From: Pseudaeromonas sp963677375
GTDB taxonomy: Bacteria; Pseudomonadota; Gammaproteobacteria; Enterobacterales; Aeromonadaceae
DNA: 64,000 nt
NCBI GenBank assembly: GCA_963677375.2
Contig: CAXXIF010000017.1
Location: 47,704 to 111,703 of the forward strand
Direction: 5' to 3'
Position 1 is the stretch's first letter; each line of letters starts with the position of its first letter. Under the pieces are notes generated by a model. It was not told the DNA's origin. It ran no database searches and saw only the letters and a list, made by a program, of their open reading frames with translations. Positions 17,480 through 25,197 of this stretch are shown piece by piece. Made by a program: the position numbers and the translations under genes.

Positions 17480-18450
17480 GGCAGTTCACGTCCGCGCATG
17501 GTCACATACAGTTGATACCAGTCGCCGCGACTGAGTTGGGTGCGTTCGGCATCGCCACAGGCGCGAATCCGATCCGGATGGCTGGTGCCAATCACAGGTT
17601 GGATCGCCGCCGGATGCTGCATCAGCCAGGCCAGCACTATGCTCTCGGTTGCTACGCCGTACTGGTGTGCCAACTGCTGCACCAGGGTGGCGGTGGCATG
17701 GACGGCAGCCGGTGCATCCTGAGGTGCGGCGCCGCCAAACCAACCCTTGCCGAGCGAGCCCCAGGCCTGGATCTGCACCTGGTGTTGACGGCAGTATTCG
17801 AGCGTGTCGCCCCAGGCGCGGGCGCCCTTGCCCTGATCGTCATTGAAGCAGGTACCATTGTCGATCCAGTCGTGTTTCAACAGGCTCATCTCCAACTGGT
17901 TGGCGACCAGAGGCTCCGGTAGATAGCTCTGCAACAGAGCCATCTGGCCGCTGTGCATGTTAGAAACCCCGAGATAGCGCACCTTGCCGCTCTGCTTGAG
18001 GCGCAGCCAGGCTTCGGCGACTTCGGCCGGGTCCATCAGGGGGTCCGGGCGATGCAGCAGCAGGGTATCCAGATGGTCGACACCGAGACGGGCGAGGATG
18101 CCATCCACACTTTGTAGTATGTAGTCACGGGAGAGGTCGTAACGTTTGGGGCCGAGGTCGTCACCGAAGCGGATGCCACACTTGGATTGCAACAGGATGC
18201 GATCGCGCAGCGACGGGTCCCGTTTGAGCAGAGTGCCGAATACCTGTTCTGCCTTGCCCAAGGTGTAGATATCGGCATGGTCAAACAGGGTGATGCCAAT
18301 CTCCAGCGCCGCTTCGACGGCTGCCTGGGCATGCGCAATATGGGTTTCGGTGACGGCTTGGGCATCCCAGCTGCCACCGAGCCCCATGCAACCGAATACC
18401 AGACGACTGCTACTGGGCAGTACCCGTTGCAGCACAAATGCGTCAGACAT
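17476..18450 (-). CDS. Aldo/keto reductase, YdhF-like (first gene of operon)
   Basis: The 324-residue protein carries the catalytic tetrad: Asp and Tyr in LFDHADIYTLGKAEQVFG, Lys in LQSKCGIRFG and His in TLLLHRPDP. GKVRYLGVSNM and AAIQPVIGTSHPDRI are typical of the YdhF group of NADPH-dependent oxidoreductases. RBS AGGAG precedes the start. It is the promoter-proximal gene of the operon, divergent from a CI-type repressor, and overlaps the GlcG-like gene by four bases. Substrate unknown. Confidence 0.92.
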   Translation of the reverse strand: MSDAFVLQRVLPSSSRLVFGCMGLGGSWDAQAVTETHIAHAQAAVEAALEIGITLFDHADIYTLGKAEQVFGTLLKRDPSLRDRILLQSKCGIRFGDDLGPKRYDLSRDYILQSVDGILARLGVDHLDTLLLHRPDPLMDPAEVAEAWLRLKQSGKVRYLGVSNMHSGQMALLQSYLPEPLVANQLEMSLLKHDWIDNGTCFNDDQGKGARAWGDTLEYCRQHQVQIQAWGSLGKGWFGGAAPQDAPAAVHATATLVQQLAHQYGVATESIVLAWLMQHPAAIQPVIGTSHPDRIRACGDAERTQLSRGDWYQLYVTMRGRELP

Positions 18451-18499
18451 AATCCTCTCCTCGATGATGAATTTGCTAAACTAGCGCGGTCCGCATAAT

Positions 18500-18517
18500 C
18501 TCGTACCTTGGTGCGAG
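18500..18517. promoter_or_regulatory. Palindromic operator candidate between reductase operon and repressor gene
   Basis: CTCGTACCTTGGTGCGAG is an 18-bp imperfect palindrome, symmetric at all but one pair outside the centre. A further half-like AGTACGA lies at 18531-18537. It is in the 116-bp divergent promoter region and is a natural target for the CI-like protein encoded at 18567. Confidence 0.6.
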
Positions 18518-18566
18518 CTTGCAATACTAAAGTACGAATTTTTCGATATGAGTCAGGGAGAATCCA

Positions 18567-19007
18567 ATGTCAGGTTGCCCATCAGAACCAGAAACCAGTT
18601 TTGCCGAGCGATTGCGGCAGCTGATTGCTGGTGAGAGTGTCTCGGCGTTCTCCCGGCGGGTTGGCCTCTCCGAGGCGATGATCCGCAAGTACCTCAATGG
18701 CAGTGAACCGACCCTGTCCCGGGCCAATCAGATTGCCCGTCAGGCCAACTGTTCGCTGGAGTGGCTGGCCACCGGCCACGGCTTTCAGTATCGCCAGGCC
18801 GAAGTGGTCGACATGAGTGCCCTGGAAGAGGCGTTGATGCTGGCGTTGGAACAGCTGGACCCTGGCACACCACTCTCCAACGAAAAGGCACTCAAGCTGC
18901 TGGTCGCGCTCTACCAGTATCTGCGCACCACCAAGCGGGCCGATGGCTCGCTGGATATCGTTGCCACTCGCGACTTTGCCAAGCACCTGATGGGGCTGTG
19001 CAGCTAA
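18567..19007 (+). CDS. Phage CI-type helix-turn-helix transcriptional regulator
   Basis: The 146-residue protein begins with an XRE/CI-type helix-turn-helix (FAERLRQLIAGESVSAFSRRVGLSEAMIRKYLNGSEPTLSRANQIARQANCSLEWLATG). The C-terminal part (ALEEALMLALEQLDPGTPLSNEKALKLLVALYQYL) is helical and lacks a peptidase domain, so it is probably a dimerisation or ligand domain rather than a self-cleaving phage repressor. No other phage genes are near. RBS AGGGAGA supports the start. It is divergent from the reductase operon and shares its promoter region. It ends overlapping the stop of the convergent STAS-like gene. Confidence 0.88.
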   Translation: MSGCPSEPETSFAERLRQLIAGESVSAFSRRVGLSEAMIRKYLNGSEPTLSRANQIARQANCSLEWLATGHGFQYRQAEVVDMSALEEALMLALEQLDPGTPLSNEKALKLLVALYQYLRTTKRADGSLDIVATRDFAKHLMGLCS

Positions 19008-19456
19008 AGCGACTCTATGTTCTGACGGTTGGCCTGCGCGATAGCGATCTGCTCATGTAGCCACAGCTCGGCTTCAGCACTGCTCTCGAAGAAGGCATAA
19101 GGGATGCCGGATGCCTGGTAGATATTGCCCCAAAAGGCTTTGAGTAGGCCACTCACTGAGGTGTTGCGTAGTTCGATGGCTGTGCCGCAGCGTCCCAGTG
19201 GCTGATGACTACGGGTAATACCAATCAAGGCTTCGGCGGCCTCCGGCGTCATCAGCACATCGCCAGCTATGATCAGATGTACCCCCCATAGCTGGCCGCG
19301 CAAGGCTTCCACATGGCGAGCGACGTCCGTCTGGTATTGCAGCACCAGCTCCCGATTGATGCCTTCGGCGATCGTCAGACGCAATAGTGTGCCCAGACGT
19401 TCGATCTGGTAATAACCGTGTTGCAGTTGATGGCTCTGGGTATGCGAAAGCGGCAT
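19004..19456 (-). CDS. STAS/SpoIIAA-like hypothetical protein, copy 2
   Basis: From the ATG at 19456 the product is 150 residues: GYYQIERLGTLLRLTIAEGINRELVLQYQTDVARHVEAL, then WGVHLIIAGDVLMTPEAAEALIGITRSHQPLGRCGTAIELRN. The order of strands, the tryptophan before the third strand and the TPEA segment resemble the protein at 7475-7942, so I treat the two as distant paralogues with a SpoIIAA/STAS-like fold. Its stop overlaps that of the convergent CI-like regulator by three bases. A longer frame up to 19678 is possible but has no supported start. Function unknown. Confidence 0.62.
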   Translation of the reverse strand: MPLSHTQSHQLQHGYYQIERLGTLLRLTIAEGINRELVLQYQTDVARHVEALRGQLWGVHLIIAGDVLMTPEAAEALIGITRSHQPLGRCGTAIELRNTSVSGLLKAFWGNIYQASGIPYAFFESSAEAELWLHEQIAIAQANRQNIESL

Positions 19457-19737
19457 GACAGAATGACTCCCCGGTGGGTGATTACCAAAAAGTCTAGCAG
19501 AAACAGGAAGGTATGTGGATTTGTCCATAGAGTTTCTCGATACAGAGGCCCCGGTGGGCCAATGTTGTTCACCGAAAAAAAATGCAGGGGAATTCCCTTT
19601 CGCCAACACGCCATGAACCCATCCGTGGGGGCTCGATGGCGGCATCCTTGCCGCCAACGGTTGGCTCAATGGAAACACCCCCGCCTTATCTGATCAGCAT
19701 TGCCCGGCGGGTCTCTGTGTTGGTGTGGGTAGCCCTA

Positions 19738-20958
19738 TTATTTCTTGTTGAGGTCGACCAGCGGTTTGTTGACCAGCTTGACCGGCTCCTTGCCCTGGAT
19801 CTTGGCCACCTGAGCCAGCGCCTGCTCAGTATCGGCCTTGTTGCGCAACAGGGTGTAGCTCAGGTCGAAGCGTTGGCTCTGTCCCGGTTGCAGCTTCGGC
19901 ACCAGACCCAGAGGACGCTGGTATTTGGTGTTGTAGGCGTAGCTGGTGCCCGGCTCGATACCGGTGACATAACCCTGTTGCTTGGTGTCGGTATTCTTCC
20001 ACAGGGTCAGAACCGGCAGTTGCTTGACGTTGTAACCGACCGCGACGCCCATGTCGCCGGACTTATTGTGCAGCACCGCCAGGGTATTGCCCTCGGCATC
20101 GGCCTTCGGCTTCAGGTTGAACACCATCTCGTCATAGCCCTTGGTCGGCGCCAGGTAGGTTTGCCAATCCTTGAGACCCGCCTTGGCGTAGTCATTAAAG
20201 GGCGAGATCTCGCTGGCGGCTGCGGTAAAGACCGAACCCTCTTCCAGCAGCGGTGTGCCGAAGTTGCTGTGATAGATGATCTGGTACTCATCTTCATAAT
20301 CGGCCAGGTTGGTCAGCTCGTCATGGATCTCGAAACGGTTGCTGCCGGGTTCGACACTCAACTCGGTCCAGGTGACCAGATTGGTCTTCTTGAAGGTACG
20401 CTCGGCCACCTGGCCGCGAATATGGAGGGTGTAGGGTGGCTGCTCGTCAATGGTCACCTTGACGGTGGAGGCCGGGGTGTTTTGGGCGCGGCCGTGCAGA
20501 CTCAGCAGCTGACCGTTGTCATCCACGCCGGGGTGCCCGGTCCATTCATAGCCACAGCGCACCATCATCTCGTTAAAACCATCCAGCCAGCCCAGGCCGT
20601 TGCGGCTTTCCAGATCAATATTCGCCGGGTTGACGATCTCCTTGACCGGGGAATCCCAGCCCAGACGCAGGTCGCCACTGGTCACCTGGTAGATACCCAT
20701 GCCGCGGGTTGGCACTAGGGTAATTTCCATGACGCCGTTGTTGATCAGCAGAATGTCTACGCCCTCTTGCTTGCCGCCATGCAGACGACGTTTTTCCAGC
20801 GTAAAGGGGGTCTTGCTCTGGATGCCGAGCGAGTTGCTGCTGACTTTCCAGTTCCCGACATCACTGCCGGTCGTGGCGTCGCTCAATACAAATTCGGCGG
20901 CCTGAATGGAGAAAGAACCGACGGCAAACAGGATGGCAGCAGAGAGTGGTTTTAACAT
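19738..20958 (-). CDS. Secreted DUF4432 aldose 1-epimerase-like protein
   Basis: The 406-residue product starts at 20958 after AAGGAG. The signal peptide ends near FSIQA before AEFVLSD. The body is a galactose-mutarotase-like beta-sandwich of the DUF4432 type: VMEITLVPTRGMGIYQVTSGDLRLGWDSPVKEIVNP and GWLDGFNEMMVRCGYEWTG near the sugar-binding face. It would act on a sugar in the periplasm. A Cra-type box lies 33 bp upstream, tying it to the fructose regulon beside it. The precise substrate and any epimerase activity are unproven. The reading frame extends further upstream, but without signal-peptide logic. Confidence 0.83.
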   Translation of the reverse strand: MLKPLSAAILFAVGSFSIQAAEFVLSDATTGSDVGNWKVSSNSLGIQSKTPFTLEKRRLHGGKQEGVDILLINNGVMEITLVPTRGMGIYQVTSGDLRLGWDSPVKEIVNPANIDLESRNGLGWLDGFNEMMVRCGYEWTGHPGVDDNGQLLSLHGRAQNTPASTVKVTIDEQPPYTLHIRGQVAERTFKKTNLVTWTELSVEPGSNRFEIHDELTNLADYEDEYQIIYHSNFGTPLLEEGSVFTAAASEISPFNDYAKAGLKDWQTYLAPTKGYDEMVFNLKPKADAEGNTLAVLHNKSGDMGVAVGYNVKQLPVLTLWKNTDTKQQGYVTGIEPGTSYAYNTKYQRPLGLVPKLQPGQSQRFDLSYTLLRNKADTEQALAQVAKIQGKEPVKLVNKPLVDLNKK

Positions 20959-21331
20959 GACAGGTGCTCCTTTGAGGTTGTTTGTGAGCTGATTAATCGT
21001 TTCAGCTTGTGGTTGTACCCTAGGAACTTGTGGTTGGAACAACAAGGCTCGAATGATGCTTCTGTGAGTCAGCAGCCATAAATATCGCCTGCAAACTGGC
21101 TGAAATTCGTGCTGGATCGCAAGAGGTTTGAGAGCGTTTTCTTGGTGTTTCTGGTTGCAGGCCATCAGGAGCAAAGGGGGCAGGGGTGAGCGCGGACGGC
21201 GAAATTTGCGCGCTGCACGCCGTCGTCAAAAAAGGGGGGGGACGAACAAGGGGGGGCGTAATGGTTGCTTATCAAATCCCACCCCTTGCACCAGGGGCGG
21301 GTTGATCAGCGGGTCGAGAGGTGGGCTGGAT
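20959..21331. other. Intergenic region between mutarotase-like gene and RpiB-like gene
   Basis: No gene is supported. The right part carries an inverted repeat GACGGCG / CGCCGTC (21195-21224) and runs of eight and seven G residues between 21231 and 21256. An imperfect hairpin near 21278-21301 (CCCACCCCT / AGGGGCGGG) may end the leftward RpiB transcript. The left part is the promoter of the mutarotase-like gene. Confidence 0.5.
20991..21006. promoter_or_regulatory. Cra/FruR box upstream of mutarotase-like gene
   Basis: GATTAATCGTTTCAGC is the exact reverse complement of the middle box at 22984-22999 (GCTGAAACGATTAATC), and both match the Cra pattern TGAAACG plus AT-rich half. It lies 33-48 bp upstream of the start codon. 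Confidence 0.8.
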
Positions 21332-21793
21332 TCAGATCAGTGGTTTGAGATTCTGGTCATTGATGGCCACCACCTTGGCGACGCGGCGACGATATTTCTC
21401 ATCGCTCAGCGGCTCGGTGCGCATCCAGACCCGGACGATTTCCAGTGCCAGGACTGAACCTATGATCTTGCCGCCCAGACACAGCACATTGGTGTCGGAG
21501 TGGGAGCGGGCCAGCTCCGCGCACAGCGGGTCCTGGCAGACGGCGGCATAGACGCCATGCAGCTTGTTGGCAATCATGGCGCTGCCATAACCGACGCCAT
21601 CGACAAAGATGCCGCGATCCACCAATCCTTTACTCACCGCCTGTGCGGCAGGATAGACACTATCCGGCAAGTCGCAGGCATTCTCGTCATAGGCGCCAAA
21701 ATCCAGGGTCTCGTGGCCCTGGGCCTCCAGTAGGGCCTGGATCTCTTGTTTCAAGGCAAAACCAGCGTGGTCAGATGCCAAGGCAATCTTCAT
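21332..21793 (-). CDS. RpiB/LacAB-family sugar-phosphate isomerase with Asp in place of active-site Cys
   Basis: The 153-residue protein starts KIALASDHAGFALKQEI, as in ribose-5-phosphate isomerase B and the LacA/LacB subunits. In Escherichia coli RpiB the loop after the third strand carries the catalytic cysteine (LICGTGIG); here it reads IFVDGVGYGSAMIANK, so Asp65 takes that position, as in some RpiB-like proteins of other sugars. It is downstream of fruR on the same strand, 81 bases away. It would interconvert an aldose and a ketose phosphate, but the sugar is not known. RBS support before the ATG is modest. Confidence 0.85.
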   Translation of the reverse strand: MKIALASDHAGFALKQEIQALLEAQGHETLDFGAYDENACDLPDSVYPAAQAVSKGLVDRGIFVDGVGYGSAMIANKLHGVYAAVCQDPLCAELARSHSDTNVLCLGGKIIGSVLALEIVRVWMRTEPLSDEKYRRRVAKVVAINDQNLKPLI

Positions 21794-21838
21794 ATTTTAC
21801 TCCAGTATGTTCCTCTGCTCCCGGAGGCGCAGTGGCAG

Positions 21839-21863
21839 GCCGGAGCCGACAGTCAGCTCCGGC
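21839..21863. other. Hairpin between fruR and the RpiB-like gene
   Basis: GCCGGAGC pairs with GCTCCGGC across a nine-base loop. No T run follows on the coding (minus) strand. It may stabilise mRNA ends or lower expression of the isomerase gene. Confidence 0.35.
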
Positions 21864-21874
21864 GTCGGTCATCG

Positions 21875-22867
21875 TCAGTCGTTGGCGCGGACTTTCAGTA
21901 CCCGGGGAATCACATGGATGCCGGGCTTGTATTGGTCATTAATGGCACTGAGGGTCAGGGTCAGCGCCTTTTCGGCAATCAGCGGAAATTGTTGCGGCAG
22001 GGCGTTGACCCGTACCGGCAGGAAATCCAGCAGTCGATTGTCACCGAAGGTCGCCAGACGGGTGACCGCCAGCAGCTCGGGATGCTGGACCAGCTCATCC
22101 AGCACGCCTTCCAGTAGCACATAGGAGGTGGTGAGGATCGCTTGTGGCACCCGTCCGGCTTTGATCCAGTTGGCGCACAGGGCCGCACCGACTTCGCGGC
22201 TGAAATGGTCGCCATACTGGGTCTGGGGGGCCAGTTGCGGGGCCGAGTAGCTGATGGCTTTGCGGAATCCCAGCTCCCGTTGTTGCGAGATGGCGATATC
22301 GGGGACGGCGCCGATGAGGCCTATGCTCTGCGGTTGTGTCGCCAGCAAGGAATCGGTCAGGCGAATGGCGCCTTGCATGTCTTCGCTGATCACCGAGGCG
22401 AAGTAGTCATCATCCATGGCGCGGTCGATGGCAATGATCGCCACCCCTTTAGCCTGTAGATCGCGGTAGAAGCGGTTATCGGGCTCCAGCACACTGGACA
22501 CCAGCAGGGCATCGATGCGTCGAGCCACCAGCATCTCGGCCAGAGCCTTCTCGGTCTCTGGATTGTCATCGGAGCAGGTGATGATCAGCTGGAAACCTTC
22601 TGCCCGGGCCCCCGCCTCCAGCAGCTTGGCTAGACGAGCATAACTCTGGTTTTCCAGATCCGGCAGGATGAAACCAATCAGGCGGCTGCTGCCAAGGCGC
22701 AGGGCGGTAGCAGCCTGATCCGGGCGGTAGTTGTGCTCCCTAACTACGGCCATAACCCGTTCCTGAGTCTTGGCGCTGATCCGGTGCTGTTCCGCTTTAC
22801 CGTTGATCACATAGCTGGCGGTGGTGCGGGAGACACCGGCCAGACGGGCCACTTCTTCGAGTTTCAT
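21875..22867 (-). CDS. fruR: LacI-family regulator Cra/FruR
   Basis: From the ATG at 22867 the protein is 330 residues and starts MKLEEVARLAGVSRTTASYVINGKAEQHRISAKTQERVMAVVREHNYRP, almost the Escherichia coli Cra N-terminus. The ligand domain includes LIGFILPDLENQSYARLAKLLEAGARAEGFQLIITCSDDNPETE and ATFGDNRLLDFLP. Cra is inactivated by fructose 1-phosphate. It is divergent from fruB, with three operator-like boxes in the shared promoter region. AGGAGAA precedes the start; a longer in-frame extension has no support. Confidence 0.94.
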   Translation of the reverse strand: MKLEEVARLAGVSRTTASYVINGKAEQHRISAKTQERVMAVVREHNYRPDQAATALRLGSSRLIGFILPDLENQSYARLAKLLEAGARAEGFQLIITCSDDNPETEKALAEMLVARRIDALLVSSVLEPDNRFYRDLQAKGVAIIAIDRAMDDDYFASVISEDMQGAIRLTDSLLATQPQSIGLIGAVPDIAISQQRELGFRKAISYSAPQLAPQTQYGDHFSREVGAALCANWIKAGRVPQAILTTSYVLLEGVLDELVQHPELLAVTRLATFGDNRLLDFLPVRVNALPQQFPLIAEKALTLTLSAINDQYKPGIHVIPRVLKVRAND

Positions 22868-22962
22868 GGAAAATTCTCCTGATGCGCTGGTTTTTTGTGC
22901 AGCAAGTGTGCTCTGCGTCATATTACGGAAAACTGTTCGTTCGTGCGAGCTTGAATATATCA

Positions 22963-22976
22963 CTGAAACGATCCAG
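22963..22976. promoter_or_regulatory. Cra/FruR box 1 at the fruR-fruB promoter
   Basis: CTGAAACGATCCAG fits the Cra pattern. Its TGAAACG core starts 22 bp before that of the next box, so both face the same side of the helix. Confidence 0.7.
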
Positions 22977-22983
22977 CATTGTA

Positions 22984-22999
22984 GCTGAAACGATTAATC
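22984..22999. promoter_or_regulatory. Cra/FruR box 2 at the fruR-fruB promoter
   Basis: GCTGAAACGATTAATC is identical, in inverse orientation, to the box in front of the secreted mutarotase-like gene at 20991-21006. Confidence 0.85.
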
Positions 23000-23005
23000 T
23001 GTGAT

Positions 23006-23020
23006 GTGAACCGATTAATC
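23006..23020. promoter_or_regulatory. Cra/FruR box 3 at the fruR-fruB promoter
   Basis: GTGAACCGATTAATC differs from box 2 by a few bases and follows it with a core-to-core distance of 21 bp. It lies about 90 bp upstream of fruB. Confidence 0.7.
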
Positions 23021-23109
23021 AGCTCTCCACAAGGTAGCGACTGGATAGGTGCCATGCAAGCCACTATACCTAATTGAGTCGTTTGAAATGTAGACATGAG
23101 GTAACCACC

Positions 23110-24237
23110 ATGCTGACGCTGAAAATTGATGATGTACAACTCGGAGCCGCAGCGGCCGACAAGAGCGAGGCGATCCGTCAGGTTGCGGCTCGTTTGGCGG
23201 ATGCCGGTCTGGTTGCCGCAGGGTACGTCGAGGGGATGTTACGCCGTGAGGCCCAGACCGCGACCTACCTGGGGAGCGGGATCGCCATCCCCCACGGCAC
23301 CACGGATACTCGGGATCTGGTGCGACAGACCGGGGTCAAGGTCCTGCATTTTCGCGAAGGCGTGGAGTGGGCCGATGGTCAGAAAGCCTATGTGGTGATC
23401 GGTATCGCGGCCAAGTCCGATGAACATCTGGGCATTTTGCGTCAGCTGACCCGAGTGTTGTCCGACGATGAAGTCGCAGCTCGCCTGCCGGGGGTGCAAT
23501 CAGCCGCCGAATTGACGGCACTGCTGAATGGCGAACAACTCAGTCAACCGCTGTTGCTGGATGACAGTACCCTGCTGCTGGACTTCCCGGCACCGGATGT
23601 TCTGGCATTGCAGGCTGCTGCTGCTGGTGTGCTGCGCAATGCCGGTGCCTTGACTCCCATGGCCGTGAATGCCGCACTGGCGACTCCGGCCAATCCTTTG
23701 GGTCAAGGACTCTGGTTGGCGCGGGTGGCCGAGGATGTGCTGCGGACCGGCGTGGCTTTTGTCCGTGCCGCCACCCCCTTTACACAAGATGGCCTGGCGG
23801 TGCAGGGGCTGGTCCTGATTGCTGCCCGGGATGGCCAACACCAGCCGGTTCTGGAGCGTCTGATTGCGCTTATCAGCGAGCAGAAGGTCGCTAGTTTATG
23901 GCCTGCGGCTGGTGCCGAGGTGGTCAAGCTGCTGACCGAGGCGCCGCGCGAGGGGCTGGAAGCGACCTATACCATAGTCAACCCCCATGGCTTGCATGCT
24001 CGTCCGAGCGCCATGCTGGTGAAGACGGTCAAAGAATTTGAAAGCCAGATTTGGGTTGCCAATCTGGATGGCGACAGCAAGCCGGTGAATGCCAAGAGTT
24101 TGATGAAGCTGGTCAGTCTCGGTGTTCGTCAGGGTCATCGCCTGCACTTCACCGCTCAAGGCCAGGATGCACCGGTGGCGTTACAACGCATCGGCCAGGC
24201 GATCGCCGATGGCCTGGGTGAGGGCGCAGGGGAATGA
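23110..24237 (+). CDS. fruB: Fructose PTS multiphosphoryl transfer protein FruB (EIIA-M-HPr)
   Basis: The 375-residue protein has an EIIA-Fru domain with its phosphorylation site in GSGIAIPHGT (His62), a central domain (about residues 160-280), and an FPr/HPr domain starting near 286 with NPHGLHARPSAM (His296) and a regulatory-type serine in NAKSLMKL. It passes phosphate from enzyme I to FruA. The ATG at 23110 gives the normal N-terminus; upstream codons are not conserved-looking. It is the first gene of fruBKA, overlaps fruK by four bases, and is downstream of three Cra boxes. Confidence 0.95.
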   Translation: MLTLKIDDVQLGAAAADKSEAIRQVAARLADAGLVAAGYVEGMLRREAQTATYLGSGIAIPHGTTDTRDLVRQTGVKVLHFREGVEWADGQKAYVVIGIAAKSDEHLGILRQLTRVLSDDEVAARLPGVQSAAELTALLNGEQLSQPLLLDDSTLLLDFPAPDVLALQAAAAGVLRNAGALTPMAVNAALATPANPLGQGLWLARVAEDVLRTGVAFVRAATPFTQDGLAVQGLVLIAARDGQHQPVLERLIALISEQKVASLWPAAGAEVVKLLTEAPREGLEATYTIVNPHGLHARPSAMLVKTVKEFESQIWVANLDGDSKPVNAKSLMKLVSLGVRQGHRLHFTAQGQDAPVALQRIGQAIADGLGEGAGE

Positions 24238-25187
24238 GTAGCAAGATGACACAACCTATTTTAACCCTGACGCTGAATCCGGCACTGGATTTGACCGGAC
24301 ATCTGGAGCAGATGCAGGTCGGTGAAGTGAATCTGGTGCGTTCCGGCCATCTGCATCCGGCGGGTAAGGGCATCAATGTCGCCCGCGTACTCAAGGATCT
24401 GGGCGCCAAGGTGTTGGTTTCCGGCTTTCTTGGTCAGGAGAATCAGGCGCCATTTCATGAGTTGTTTCATGAGTGCGGGTTTGACGATCACTTCATGGTG
24501 GTACCGGGTGCCACGCGCATTAACGTCAAAATGGTGGAAACCAGTGGTCGGGTTACCGATCTGAACTTTCCCGGCGTCGAGGTTTCGGAAAGTGAGTTGC
24601 TGCGCTTTGAGCATCGCCTGCAGGAAGTGCTTCCCGAGATTGAATATGTGGTCGTTGCCGGGAGTCTGCCGCGCGGTGTCACGCCGGTGCGATTGAGCCA
24701 GTGGCTGAATTTGCTGGCCGAGCAGGGTAAGAAGGTACTGTTTGATAGCAGTGGTGCCGCCTTGGCAGAGGGGTTGACGGCCAAGCCGTTCCTCATCAAG
24801 CCGAATGAACATGAACTTGCCGATTGGGCGGGGCATCCACTGGAGAGCCTTGAGGCTCTTATGGCTGCATCTGAGTCTCTGCAAGCCCGTTATGCCATCC
24901 CCCATGTGGTGGTTTCCCGTGGCGCGGATGGCGTGCTGTGGCGTGCCGGGAACAGCTGGTGGCAGGCCAAACCACCGCGTATGAGCGTGGTCAGCACGGT
25001 CGGTGCTGGAGATTCCATGGTCGCCGGTCTGGCCTGGGGGTTGAGCCAGTACTGGCCGATGGAACAAATTCTGCGTCTGGCTTCGGCCGTATCGGCCCTG
25101 GCCGTGACGCAAATTGGGGTTGGGATCGCCGATCCGCAACAGCTTGCCGACCTGATGGCGAGCATCGAAGTTCAGCAACTCAGTTGA
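24234..25187 (+). CDS. fruK: 1-phosphofructokinase FruK
   Basis: This 317-residue PfkB-family kinase phosphorylates fructose 1-phosphate to fructose 1,6-bisphosphate. Visible signatures are TLTLNPALDLT at the start, HPAGKGINVARVLKDLG, VAGSLPRGV, IKPNEHEL, and the catalytic STVGAGDSMVAG near residue 260. It overlaps fruB by four bases (ATGA); a second ATG at 24246 is possible. fruA follows after ten bases, so the operon is fruB-fruK-fruA. Confidence 0.96.
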   Translation: MSSKMTQPILTLTLNPALDLTGHLEQMQVGEVNLVRSGHLHPAGKGINVARVLKDLGAKVLVSGFLGQENQAPFHELFHECGFDDHFMVVPGATRINVKMVETSGRVTDLNFPGVEVSESELLRFEHRLQEVLPEIEYVVVAGSLPRGVTPVRLSQWLNLLAEQGKKVLFDSSGAALAEGLTAKPFLIKPNEHELADWAGHPLESLEALMAASESLQARYAIPHVVVSRGADGVLWRAGNSWWQAKPPRMSVVSTVGAGDSMVAGLAWGLSQYWPMEQILRLASAVSALAVTQIGVGIADPQQLADLMASIEVQQLS

Positions 25188-25197
25188 GGTTTTCCTG

